Shown: positions 44,645 through 53,288 of the stretch, piece after piece
Layout of the letters: each line of letters opens with the position of its first letter
Position numbering within the stretch: the stretch's first letter is position 1
Assembly (NCBI GenBank): GCA_035940775.1
Contig: DASZEN010000058.1
Coordinates: 104,195-168,194, forward strand
Source of the DNA: DASQYE01 sp035940775
Lineage (GTDB): Bacteria; Acidobacteriota; Blastocatellia; Pyrinomonadales; Pyrinomonadaceae
Direction of reading: 5' to 3'
DNA length: 64,000 nt
The notes under the pieces: generated by a model
Seen by the model: the letters and a program-made list of their open reading frames with translations, nothing else
The model's database searches: none
Told to the model about the DNA's origin: nothing
Translations under genes and position numbers: made by a program

Positions 44645-45409
44645 GTGAAAGGTGTCGTACTGGCTGGCGGACTTGGAATGCGCCTTCGTCCCCTGACCTC
44701 TGTCACAAACAAGCATTTGTTGCCGGTCTACGACCAGCCGATGATCTATTACCCGATTCAAACACTGGTCAACGCCGGGGTCACCGATATATTGATCGTG
44801 ACGGGCGGAAACTCGGCCGGGGATTTTCTAAAACTGCTCGGCAACGGTCGCGCCTTCGGGCTCAAGCATCTCAACTATACGTACCAGGAGGGCGAAGGCG
44901 GAATCGCCGAGGCGCTCTCGCTCGCCGAACATTTCAGCGCGGGCGAACCGCTCTGCATCGTGCTCGGCGATAATATAATAGAGGGAAATATTCGCCGCGC
45001 CGTGCGCTCCTTTCGTCATCAGGGCGCGGGCGCGAAGATTCTCCTGAAGAAAGTCTCAGACCCGCAGCGCTTCGGCGTGCCGGAGCTTTCCGGCAGTCGC
45101 GTCCTGCGTATCGAAGAGAAACCGCAAACGCCGAAATCCGAATACGCGGTCATCGGCGTCTACATGTACGACTCGGAAGTGTTCGACATCATCCGCACGC
45201 TCAAGCCCTCGGAGCGCGGCGAGCTGGAGATAACGGATGTCAACAACGCCTATATCGAGCGGGGCGCGATGACCTGGGACGAGCTGGAAGGATGGTGGAG
45301 CGATGCCGGGACTTTTGAGAGTCTCCTGCACGCCTCGAATTTGGTAGCCCGGACGGGGGCCAACAAGGTGGAGGATCGAGATGCCGCCCAGGTCGGTACA
45401 GCAGGCTGA
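44645..45409 (+). CDS. rmlA: glucose-1-phosphate thymidylyltransferase
   Basis: A 254-residue nucleotidyltransferase for the first step of dTDP-L-rhamnose synthesis (short-form RmlA). The start GTG has GGAGG seven bases upstream. The signature is GGLGMRLRPLT (7-17), with Met in the position usually held by Thr; ADN-like VLGDNIIEG and EEKPQTPKS follow. The family is clear but the Met change is worth noting. It overlaps the rmlC-like gene by 29 bp. Confidence 0.9.
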   Translation: MKGVVLAGGLGMRLRPLTSVTNKHLLPVYDQPMIYYPIQTLVNAGVTDILIVTGGNSAGDFLKLLGNGRAFGLKHLNYTYQEGEGGIAEALSLAEHFSAGEPLCIVLGDNIIEGNIRRAVRSFRHQGAGAKILLKKVSDPQRFGVPELSGSRVLRIEEKPQTPKSEYAVIGVYMYDSEVFDIIRTLKPSERGELEITDVNNAYIERGAMTWDELEGWWSDAGTFESLLHASNLVARTGANKVEDRDAAQVGTAG

Positions 45410-45887
45410 ACAGTTCAAGCGCGGCGCGATCCGCGATGTCGTGGTGCGCGACCTGCGCAAATTCGTGGACGAGCGTGGATGGCTCTCAGAGCTTTTTCGT
45501 CACGACGAGCTGACGGAGGAGTTCTATCCCGTGATGACCTATATCTCAGCGACGCTGCCCGCCGTGACGCGCGGCCCGCATGAACACGTCGATCAGGCAG
45601 ACCTCTTCTGTTTCATCGGCCCGTCCAACTTCAAAATACGCCTCTGGGACAACCGCGTGGATTCCGAGACCTACCGTCACGTGATGACGCTCTTCGTCGG
45701 CGAGGATAATCCGAAGGCTGTGCTCGTCCCCCGAGGGGTCGTGCACGCTTATCGCAACGTAGGGATCGTGCCGGGCATCGTCATCAATTGTCCGAACCGG
45801 CTCTACATGGGCCGGGGCAAGCGCGAAGAGATAGACGAGATCAGGCATGAGGATGATCCCGAAACGATTTTTAGGATAGACGAGTAG
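45381..45887 (+). CDS. rmlC: dTDP-4-dehydrorhamnose 3,5-epimerase-like cupin
   Basis: A 168-residue cupin. GPHEHVDQADLF (~64-75) is in the place of the RmlC His motif, and LVPRGVVHAYRN (~115-126) matches the second conserved strand. RmlC usually has about 180 residues and a RGLHxQ motif, so this is a divergent member. Its position next to rmlA supports the epimerase role; another dTDP-ketosugar isomerase (FdtA-like) is an alternative. ATG 45381 follows GGTGGAGGATCGAG. Confidence 0.75.
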   Translation: MPPRSVQQAEQFKRGAIRDVVVRDLRKFVDERGWLSELFRHDELTEEFYPVMTYISATLPAVTRGPHEHVDQADLFCFIGPSNFKIRLWDNRVDSETYRHVMTLFVGEDNPKAVLVPRGVVHAYRNVGIVPGIVINCPNRLYMGRGKREEIDEIRHEDDPETIFRIDE

Positions 45888-45945
45888 CCGAACTTCGGAA
45901 GTCGGCCAACGTAAAATAGAGACGTTGTTGCCTGGCCGACCGCCA

Positions 45946-45971
45946 CTACTACTACTGCTGCTGCTGCTGCT
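45946..45971. repeat. CTA/CTG trinucleotide run
   Basis: A short (CTA)n-(CTG)n tract between the rmlC-like gene and the next GT4 start, 24 bp upstream of the start codon. Slippage here could change spacing of the leader. Confidence 0.7.
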
Positions 45972-45994
45972 CTCTGGCGTTTGATTACTTCAAA

Positions 45995-47392
45995 ATGAAA
46001 GTTGTGCGCATCATTGCGCGACTCAATGTGGGCGGCCCGGCACGGCACGTAACGTGGCTGACGGCGGCGCTCGGTGAACGGGGCGTGGAATCCGTGCTCG
46101 TCGCGGGCACGGTCCCGCCGGGCGAGGGCGACATGACCTACTTCGCCCGCGCGCACGGCGTAGAGCCCGTGATTATCCCGGAGATGAGCCGCGAAATCTC
46201 TCTGAAGGACGCAATAACCGTCTGGAAACTCTACCGACTGCTGGTGCGCCTGCGGCCCGACATAGTGCATACGCACACGGCCAAGGCTGGAACGGCCGGG
46301 CGTCTGGCCGGATTGCTCTACAGGTGGCTCGTCCCTTCGGCCCTGTTTCTGCGACCGCGACAGTGCCGCTTCGTGCATACCTACCACGGGCACATCTTTC
46401 ATAGTTATTACGGCGCGCTCAAGACCCGTCTGTTTCTCCTGATCGAAAAAGTTCTGGCGCGCACGGCGACCGATGCGATAGTCGTCATCAGCCCGCAGCA
46501 GTACCGCGAGATACACGAAAAATTCGGGGTCGGCCGCCGCCGCCAGTTCAGTTGCATTCCGCTCGGGGTCGACCTCGAAGCCTTCGCGGGCTGGCCCACG
46601 CGAAGGCAGGTGCTGCGCGAAGAGATCGGCGCGGGCGCGGGCGAAGTGCTCGTCGGAATCGTCGGGCGTCTGACCGAGATCAAGAACCACAAGCTCTTTT
46701 TGCAGGCCGCCGCGCGCTACAAAAATGAGCGGCGCGCGGTGGAAGGGGCGAATGAGCGGGGCGCGATGGGAGATGCGGTGGAGGCGGCGGCGGCGTCTTC
46801 GGCGTCTGCGCGTCGCGTGCGCTTTCTGGTCATCGGCGACGGTCACCTCTCGGGCGCGCTCCAGGAAGAGGCGCAAAGGCTGGGGCTCGGCCAGGACGTG
46901 CTCTTCCTGGGCCAACGCGACGACGCCGAGAGTTTTTATCCGGGCCTGGACATAGTGGCCCTGACCTCGCTCAACGAGGGAACGCCCCTGACGCTGATCG
47001 AGGCGATGGCTAATGAGCGTGCGGTCGTCTCCGTGGCCGTCGGCGGCGTCGTCGATCTCCTCGGAGACGAGACGAGCCGACGCCCGCACCGCTTTGGAAG
47101 CGGGGCGTTCGCCTTGTGCGAGCGTGGCGTGCTGGTTCCGTCCCACGACGCCGAAGCTTTCGGCCACGCGCTCGCCTTCGTCATCGAGGATGATGAGCTG
47201 CGGCGCGAGCTTGGCGAGAGGGGCCACCGCTTTGTCGAACGCAATTATTCCAAAGAGCGGCTGATCGATGACGTGACGAAGCTTTACGAGGAATTGCTGC
47301 TGTCGCCGCCAGCGCGCGAAGCGGCGCGCCGCGAGCCTCAACCCATCACAGACGGGGACGCGCCGGGCGCGCCGTTGAAACGAAGAGTTTGA
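45995..47392 (+). CDS. glycosyltransferase family 4
   Basis: A 465-residue GT-B protein starting VVRIIARLNVGGPARHVTWL. The EX7E motif is SLNEGTPLTLIEAMANERAV (~325-344). A low-complexity insertion rich in Ala, Glu and Arg (~243-270) lies between the two strands of the second domain and is unusual for the family. The start codon ATG 45995 fits the fold. It is followed by the epimerase gene after 16 bp. Confidence 0.9.
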   Translation: MKVVRIIARLNVGGPARHVTWLTAALGERGVESVLVAGTVPPGEGDMTYFARAHGVEPVIIPEMSREISLKDAITVWKLYRLLVRLRPDIVHTHTAKAGTAGRLAGLLYRWLVPSALFLRPRQCRFVHTYHGHIFHSYYGALKTRLFLLIEKVLARTATDAIVVISPQQYREIHEKFGVGRRRQFSCIPLGVDLEAFAGWPTRRQVLREEIGAGAGEVLVGIVGRLTEIKNHKLFLQAAARYKNERRAVEGANERGAMGDAVEAAAASSASARRVRFLVIGDGHLSGALQEEAQRLGLGQDVLFLGQRDDAESFYPGLDIVALTSLNEGTPLTLIEAMANERAVVSVAVGGVVDLLGDETSRRPHRFGSGAFALCERGVLVPSHDAEAFGHALAFVIEDDELRRELGERGHRFVERNYSKERLIDDVTKLYEELLLSPPAREAARREPQPITDGDAPGAPLKRRV

Positions 47393-47408
47393 AGGAGGAT
47401 AGAAACCA

Positions 47409-48380
47409 TTGCGAATATTGATTACGGGAGGCGCCGGATTCATCGGCTCTCATCTATCGGACGCCTACCTGGAGCGCGGCGACGATGTCTTTATCATAGA
47501 CGATCTGTCGACCGGCTCGATCCGAAACATCTCTCACCTGAAGGGGAACCCACGCTTTCATTACACTATTGATTCCGTTCATCACCAGCCCGTCGTGGCC
47601 GAACTCGTCGATCAGTGCGACGTGATCTTTCATCTGGCGGCGGCCGTCGGCGTCAAGCTGATCGTCGAGAGCCCCGTCAGAACCATCGAGACCAATGTGC
47701 GCGGAACGGAAGTCATTCTCGCCCTCGCCAACAAGAAGAAGAAGCCCGTGCTGGTGGCATCCACTTCGGAGGTCTACGGCCTCTCGATGGACGTGCCGTT
47801 TCGCGAGGACGGCAATCTGGTGATGGGGGCGACGACGAAGGGAAGATGGAGCTACGCCTGCTCGAAGGCTATAGACGAGTTTCTGGCCCTCGCCTACTGG
47901 CGCGAGAAGAAGCTGCCGACCAGGGTCGTGCGGCTCTTCAATACGGTGGGCCCACGGCAGACGGGCCAGTACGGTATGGTTATCCCGACCTTCGTCAAGC
48001 AGGCGCTCGCGGGCCGTCCCATCACGGTCTACGGCGACGGCTCGCAGACGCGCTGCTTCGGCTATGTCAAGGACGTGGTCGGGGCGCTCATCAAGCTGAT
48101 GGAGCACGAGGGCTCTATCGGAGAGGTCTTTAACATCGGCAGCAATGAAGAGGTCTCGATTCTTGAGCTGGCGAACAGGGTCAGGGAGCTGACCGGATCG
48201 GCGTCCGAGATCGTCATGGTTCCCTATGCCGAGGCGTATGAGGAAGGGTTCGAGGATATGCCGCGCCGCGTGCCCGACATCAGTAAGATCGGGGCTCTGG
48301 TCGGATTCCAGCCGCAGATGAAGCTCGACGGGATACTAAAGAGCGTCATCGACTATGAATTGGGAACGCCCAGCGCTTGA
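47409..48380 (+). CDS. NAD-dependent sugar nucleotide epimerase/dehydratase (SDR)
   Basis: A 323-residue extended SDR protein. It has TGGAGFIGSH (6-15) and catalytic Tyr149/Lys153 in WSYACSK. The start is TTG, preceded by GAAGGAGG. Closest families are UDP-glucose 4-epimerase and UDP-glucuronate decarboxylase; the sequence alone does not separate them. It supplies one sugar donor for the cluster. Confidence 0.85.
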   Translation: MRILITGGAGFIGSHLSDAYLERGDDVFIIDDLSTGSIRNISHLKGNPRFHYTIDSVHHQPVVAELVDQCDVIFHLAAAVGVKLIVESPVRTIETNVRGTEVILALANKKKKPVLVASTSEVYGLSMDVPFREDGNLVMGATTKGRWSYACSKAIDEFLALAYWREKKLPTRVVRLFNTVGPRQTGQYGMVIPTFVKQALAGRPITVYGDGSQTRCFGYVKDVVGALIKLMEHEGSIGEVFNIGSNEEVSILELANRVRELTGSASEIVMVPYAEAYEEGFEDMPRRVPDISKIGALVGFQPQMKLDGILKSVIDYELGTPSA

Positions 48381-48519
48381 GGGGAACGCTCCTTCGGAGG
48401 GGCGGCGCGTCCGGCAATCCCTGTCCTTCAGTCGGCGCTCCGGCACTTGATTTGTTGCGCCTGATCGAATAGGTTTTAGGCTTTCCAAGCGGGCGCTTGT
48501 CCTCGGCGCATCAGCTTTT

Positions 48520-50331
48520 ATGTCGTATAACCTGAAGCATCTTTTGGCGGTCGTCATTTCCTTTGGGCTCGCGCTTCTTTTGACGCCGGTCGTGCGCGCG
48601 CTGGCTCGGCGCTGGGGTCTGGTCGCGCGCCCGAAAATGGATCGCTGGCATAAGAAGCCGACCGCGATGCTCGGCGGGGTCGCAGTCTTTCTGGCGGTCG
48701 TCATCACGTATATTGTAATCGTCCCGCGCGCGCCGCACGGCTGGGTCGTCATCGGGGCCAGCTCCTTTCTCTTCCTCGTCGGGCTCATCGACGACATCGT
48801 ACATACCAAGCCGTACCAGAAATTGATCGGCCAGGTGATGGGCGCGGCCTTCATCATCTATTACGGCCTGAACACGGCCTGGACGCGCTCGGCCCTGCTC
48901 AACATGGTGATTACGATCTTCTGGCTGATCGGTATCACCAACGCCATCAACCTGCTGGACAATATGGACGGGCTGGCCGGGGGAATCGCGGCGATTGCGT
49001 CCGTCTTTCTGGCGCTCAGCTTCGTCGCCAACGGTCAACTGGCCGAGGCTCTGATGCTGGCCGTGTTCGCTTCCGCGCTGATCGGTTTTCTGGTCTACAA
49101 TTTCAATCCGGCCTCGATCTTCATGGGCGATTGCGGCTCGATGTTCATAGGGTTCTTTCTGGCCTCGACGGCGCTGATGAGCGTGGCGGGGACGGCCGGG
49201 CGCTCGCGCAGCCTTCTGCCCGTCATCACCGTGCCGATACTGATTCTGTTCATCCCGATCTTCGATACCACCTTCGTCACGGTGCTCAGAAAGCTGTCGG
49301 GCCGCGCGGCCTCGCAGGGCGGGCGCGATCACACGTCGCACCGACTGGTCGCACTCGGCATGTCGGAGCGCCGCGCCGTGTGGATGCTCTACGGGTTTGC
49401 GACCATTTCGGGGCTGCTCGCGATACTGGTGCGCCAGCTCAAACTCGACATCAGTATGGCGGCGATCCTCGCCTTCACAGTCTTGCTGACGCTCCTCGGA
49501 GTCTATCTCGCCGGGGTGAAGGTTTACGACGAGGAGGAGGTGCAAACGGCGCGCGAGACTCCGCTCTTCGCCTTCCTCATAGACGTGTCCTACAAGCGGC
49601 GCATCTTCGAGGTGCTGCTCGATGTCGTGCTGATTATTCTGGCCTACTACAGCGCCTACGCCGTCGTCTTCGGCCCCTTCTCGATGGAGAGCCGCGACTG
49701 GCAGCTCTTCCTGCGGACGGTTCCGCTGCTGGTCTCTCTGAAGATGGCGACGTTCCTGCTGGTCGGCGTCTATCGCGGCATCTGGCGTTACACGAGCGTC
49801 GATGATCTGGTCGTCTTCAGCAAGGGAGTCGTCATCGGCTCCATCGCCAGCATTCTGGCGATCCTGTTCGCCTTCCGCTTCAGAGAGTTTTCGCGCGCCG
49901 TGTTTGTTTTGGACGGGATGTTCCTGTTGATGATGCTGGGTGGAAGCCGCATGGCGTTTCGGTTGTTCAGACAACTACTGCCGACGCCGCGCGCGCGCGA
50001 CGGCTGCCGCGTCCTGATCTACGGGGCCGGGGATGCGGGCGAGCTTCTGCTGCGCGAGCTGCTGAACAATCGCGAGCTGCCCTATGCGCCGGTCGGTTTC
50101 GTCGACGACGATCCGCGCAAGAAGGGCAAGGTCATACACGGCCTGCGCGTCTACGCCGGGAACGGCCAGCTTCGCAGCCTGTGCCGCGAGCAGCGCGTTG
50201 ACGAAGTGCTCATCTCAAGCTCGCAGTTCAGCGCCGAACGAGTCAAGGAGATTCTGCGCGATTGCGAAGAGGAGCATGTCCGGCTCAAACGCATGCGCAT
50301 CGAGATAGAGCAGTTGAGCGAAGAAGAATAG
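48520..50331 (+). CDS. fusion of WecA-type phosphoglycosyltransferase and CapD N-terminal-like domain
   Basis: A 603-residue membrane protein. Residues 1-330 are a MraY/WecA-type enzyme with Asp91-Asp92 (GLIDDIVHTK), NLLDNMDG (144-151) and GRDHTSHR (268-275). Residues ~365-480 add further membrane helices, then a Rossmann domain with YGAGDAGEL (~500) and GFVDDDPRKKG. This matches the N-terminal part of CapD/FlaA1 proteins but lacks the catalytic SDR half. It would start chain assembly by moving a sugar-1-phosphate to undecaprenyl phosphate. The role of the fused part is unknown. Confidence 0.85.
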   Translation: MSYNLKHLLAVVISFGLALLLTPVVRALARRWGLVARPKMDRWHKKPTAMLGGVAVFLAVVITYIVIVPRAPHGWVVIGASSFLFLVGLIDDIVHTKPYQKLIGQVMGAAFIIYYGLNTAWTRSALLNMVITIFWLIGITNAINLLDNMDGLAGGIAAIASVFLALSFVANGQLAEALMLAVFASALIGFLVYNFNPASIFMGDCGSMFIGFFLASTALMSVAGTAGRSRSLLPVITVPILILFIPIFDTTFVTVLRKLSGRAASQGGRDHTSHRLVALGMSERRAVWMLYGFATISGLLAILVRQLKLDISMAAILAFTVLLTLLGVYLAGVKVYDEEEVQTARETPLFAFLIDVSYKRRIFEVLLDVVLIILAYYSAYAVVFGPFSMESRDWQLFLRTVPLLVSLKMATFLLVGVYRGIWRYTSVDDLVVFSKGVVIGSIASILAILFAFRFREFSRAVFVLDGMFLLMMLGGSRMAFRLFRQLLPTPRARDGCRVLIYGAGDAGELLLRELLNNRELPYAPVGFVDDDPRKKGKVIHGLRVYAGNGQLRSLCREQRVDEVLISSSQFSAERVKEILRDCEEEHVRLKRMRIEIEQLSEEE

Positions 50332-50380
50332 CCAGAGAGTGTGCGTGTGTCTCTCTTTCTCAATGTCGGCGGACGCGCGC

Positions 50381-50401
50381 TCTCTCTCTCTCTCTCTCTC
50401 T
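50381..50401. repeat. CT dinucleotide microsatellite
   Basis: Ten TC repeats (50381-50400) just upstream of the TPR gene. The open frame of that gene also extends back through the run, so slippage could switch an upstream start in or out of frame. Confidence 0.8.
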
Positions 50402-50421
50402 GTGTGGTTCCTGATGTTGAG

Positions 50422-51825
50422 ATGGAGAAAACGCGAAATCCTTTTGTGAGCCCAGTCAAATCGGATCAACTGAAAATGATAGACCTGCGCGCGCCGCTGC
50501 TGCGCGTGCTCCTGGTCGTGCCCGTCGCGCTGGCCCTGGTCGGCTCCTGGTACGCCGGGCGCTGGTATGTCGGCAACGTCATCGCCGATCACGCGCCGAA
50601 TCTCGAAAGCGGCTCGATAGAGATGGCGCGGATGACGACGCAGCTTGCGCCCGACGATCCGCTGACACATTGGACGGTAGCCTCGCTGGAAAAGCAGGCG
50701 CTCGCGCCCGATCAGGTGGGCGAGACGCTCGGCGAGTTTGAGCGGGCCGTCAGTCTCTCGCCCTACGATTATCGTCTCTGGGTGGATCTCGGGCGCACGC
50801 GCGAGCAGGCGGGCGACCGTGAAGGGGGCGAGAAGGCTTTGCGCCGCGCCGTCGAACTCGCGCCGTTTTATGCCGAGCCGAGATGGCTGCTGGGCAATCT
50901 GCTGCTGCGCAGCGGGCGCATCGACGAGGCTTTCGCCGAGTTACAGCGCTCGGCGGAGACCAACCCGCTGCTGCGCCCGCAAATATTCAACATGGCATCG
51001 TATGTCTTCGGCGGCGACGTGCAGGCCATCAGCCGCGCCGTCGGCAACTCGGCGGCGTCGCGCGCCGATCTGGCCTCTTACCTGATGAGCCAGAAGCGCC
51101 TCGATGATGCGCTCGGCCAGTGGGCCACCCTGAGCGCGGCCGACAAGATGGAGCAGCGCCCGACAGGCGTTTCCCTGATGCGAGCCCTGCTTCAGGCGAA
51201 GCGCTTTCACGCCGCCTTCGAGCTTTTCCGCGGCATCGACCGTCAGACCCCGAGCCGCATACAGGTCGGGCAGGTCTTGAACGGCGGCTTCGAGGAAGAC
51301 ATCGGCGGGTCGAGCGATAATCCCTTCGAGTGGCACATCAGATCGGCCGCGCAGGCGCAGATCGGCATTGACGAAAGATACAGGCGCAGCGGCAACCGTA
51401 GTTTGCGTATCCGCTTCCAGGCGCCGGGCGGGCTCAACTTCAACAACATCAACCAACTGATCGCGGTTGAGCCTTCGACCGAATACCGACTCGAATATTA
51501 CGTTCGCACCGCTGAGCTGAAGAGCGCGGCGACGCCCGTCATTTTAATCAGGGACGGCCTCGACGGGGCCGTGCTCGCGGCATCCGACCCGCTTCCGGCC
51601 GGAACATCGGATTGGCAGACGTTGACGCTCGACTTTAAAACGACACCGAAGACCGAAGCGATAATGATCGACACCAAGCTCAGCGCATGCGAGTCGGATG
51701 CGCCGTGCCCCATTTTCGGCATAGTCTGGTATGACGACTTCAATCTCCAACGCGGCGGAACAAACGCTGGCCCACAGGGTAGAAGAGAAAGCGCAAGCGG
51801 CGCTCAGAACCACGACGCTCGATGA
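50422..51825 (+). CDS. TPR-repeat membrane protein with C-terminal carbohydrate-binding-like domain
   Basis: A 467-residue protein. An N-terminal membrane helix (~20-45) precedes TPR-like helices (~60-250; for example LSPYDYRLWVDLGRTREQAGD). From about residue 275, NGGFEEDIGGSSDNPFEWHIR begins a beta-rich domain like CenC-type carbohydrate-binding modules. The start is uncertain: ATG 50422 is preferred over 50476 and over an upstream GTG beyond the CT run. Its end overlaps the next gene by 95 bp. It may act as a glycan-binding partner of the polymerase. Confidence 0.72.
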   Translation: MEKTRNPFVSPVKSDQLKMIDLRAPLLRVLLVVPVALALVGSWYAGRWYVGNVIADHAPNLESGSIEMARMTTQLAPDDPLTHWTVASLEKQALAPDQVGETLGEFERAVSLSPYDYRLWVDLGRTREQAGDREGGEKALRRAVELAPFYAEPRWLLGNLLLRSGRIDEAFAELQRSAETNPLLRPQIFNMASYVFGGDVQAISRAVGNSAASRADLASYLMSQKRLDDALGQWATLSAADKMEQRPTGVSLMRALLQAKRFHAAFELFRGIDRQTPSRIQVGQVLNGGFEEDIGGSSDNPFEWHIRSAAQAQIGIDERYRRSGNRSLRIRFQAPGGLNFNNINQLIAVEPSTEYRLEYYVRTAELKSAATPVILIRDGLDGAVLAASDPLPAGTSDWQTLTLDFKTTPKTEAIMIDTKLSACESDAPCPIFGIVWYDDFNLQRGGTNAGPQGRRESASGAQNHDAR

Positions 51826-53269
51826 GGTCGAGCGGACGCTGGCGAGCCGTTTTATCTTTCTCATCATCTGTGTCGCCATCGTTCTATCGACGCTCGCTTA
51901 CGGCACAGTGCATTACTGGTCGCTGACCGTTTTCCAGGCCGGTGCGGCCTTCATAATCTTACTGTGGGCGGTGGACGCGTGGTCGAGCCGACGCTTGCGC
52001 TTCAGCCGCAACGCGCTGCAATGGCCGCTCGTGGGCCTCGTGCTCGTGGGCCTCGTGCAACTGCTGCCACTGGGCAGCGAGGCTGGCGGCGGTCTTCTCT
52101 CGCTCGCGACGGTCAAAAGCCTCTCGCTCGATCCATACTCGACGCGGCTTACGCTCGTCCGCCTCGTTGCGCTGCTCATCTATTTCGCCGCCGTCCTCGC
52201 CTTCACGGACGGGCCGATTCGCCTGCGCCTGCTCGTGCGTACGATCATCATCTTCGGATTCATGCTCGCCATCCTCGGCCTCGTACAATCCTTCACCAGC
52301 CCGACGAAACTTCTGTGGATGCGCGAGCTGCGCGAGAGCACGCCCTTCGGCCCCTTCATCAATCGCCATCACTTCGCCGGTTATATGGAACTGACGCTGG
52401 CGCTCCCCTTGGGGATGCTTTTCAGCGGCGGGGTCGAGCGCGAAAAGCGCTTCATATACATGTTCGCCGCCGCCCTGATGGGCGTGGCGCTGATTATGAC
52501 CAACTCGCGCGGCGGTATCCTCGCCTTCATCGCGCAGATTGTTTTCCTGGTCGGGATGACGGGCTTCCGTAGAAATCGCGGCGGCAGCGGCGCGGACAAG
52601 ACCGATAGCGGAAGGAGCATTCGCGGCGCGGTCGTGCGCGCAGGGTTGGGCCTGGCGCTCATCCTCTCTATCTTTGCGGGGGTGGTGATGCTCGGCGGGG
52701 AACCCGTCATCAACCGTTTGATGGGAACCGTCAGCTCTGCTGATCCGACGACGGGCCGCGCCCATTTCTGGAGGGTCACGCTCGACATCATCCGCGACCA
52801 TCCGCTGATCGGCTCGGGCCTCGGCTCGTTCGGTCTCGCCTTCACTCGCTACGATACGCGCAGCGGTCTGCTCCGGGTCGAGCAGGCCCATAACGACTAC
52901 TTGCAGGTGCTATCGGATGCGGGGATTGTCGGCGCGCTGCTCGGGCTCTTCTTCATCGTGACGCTGTTTCGCCTCGGGTTGGAGCGTTCGCGAAGCGAAG
53001 ACAGGTTTCGGCGCGGCGTCGCCACGGGTGCGCTTGCCGGATGCTTCGCCGTGCTCATCCATAGCTTTTTCGATTTCACACTGCATACCACCTCCAATGC
53101 GCTCCTGTTCCTGGTCGTCGCGGCGCTGGCGTCGCTCAACGGCCGCGTCGAGCGCGCGCCGGAGGGCGGCCGCCGCCGCCGTCGTCGCCGCACGATCAAA
53201 CAACCCCAGATCATCCCCGGTGCGCCCCCGAAGGCCAGGGAGGCGCTCCCTCTACAGAACGAGCAATGA
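51731..53269 (+). CDS. O-antigen ligase/polymerase family membrane protein (Wzy-type)
   Basis: A 512-residue polytopic protein. It has about ten hydrophobic segments and a long periplasmic loop ending in the Wzy_C-type pattern RAHFWRVTLDIIRDHPLIGSG (split over ~340-360), then VEQAHNDYLQVLSDAG. It joins repeat units or ligates the chain to its acceptor. No alternative start exists downstream that preserves the first helix, so the 95-bp overlap with the TPR gene is likely real. Confidence 0.87.
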   Translation: MTTSISNAAEQTLAHRVEEKAQAALRTTTLDEVERTLASRFIFLIICVAIVLSTLAYGTVHYWSLTVFQAGAAFIILLWAVDAWSSRRLRFSRNALQWPLVGLVLVGLVQLLPLGSEAGGGLLSLATVKSLSLDPYSTRLTLVRLVALLIYFAAVLAFTDGPIRLRLLVRTIIIFGFMLAILGLVQSFTSPTKLLWMRELRESTPFGPFINRHHFAGYMELTLALPLGMLFSGGVEREKRFIYMFAAALMGVALIMTNSRGGILAFIAQIVFLVGMTGFRRNRGGSGADKTDSGRSIRGAVVRAGLGLALILSIFAGVVMLGGEPVINRLMGTVSSADPTTGRAHFWRVTLDIIRDHPLIGSGLGSFGLAFTRYDTRSGLLRVEQAHNDYLQVLSDAGIVGALLGLFFIVTLFRLGLERSRSEDRFRRGVATGALAGCFAVLIHSFFDFTLHTTSNALLFLVVAALASLNGRVERAPEGGRRRRRRRTIKQPQIIPGAPPKAREALPLQNEQ

Positions 53270-53288
53270 TGGAGGCTGCTTCAACCAG

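Noticed and set aside
45803..47443. Open frame of 546 codons on the minus strand over a GT4 gene
   Set aside because: A shadow in high-GC DNA; the plus-strand product has full GT-B motifs.
48511..49974. Long open frame (487 codons) on the minus strand across the WecA-type gene
   Set aside because: It is antisense to a gene with clear motifs, is rich in His, Gln, Arg and Asp as mirrored codons are, and resembles no family.
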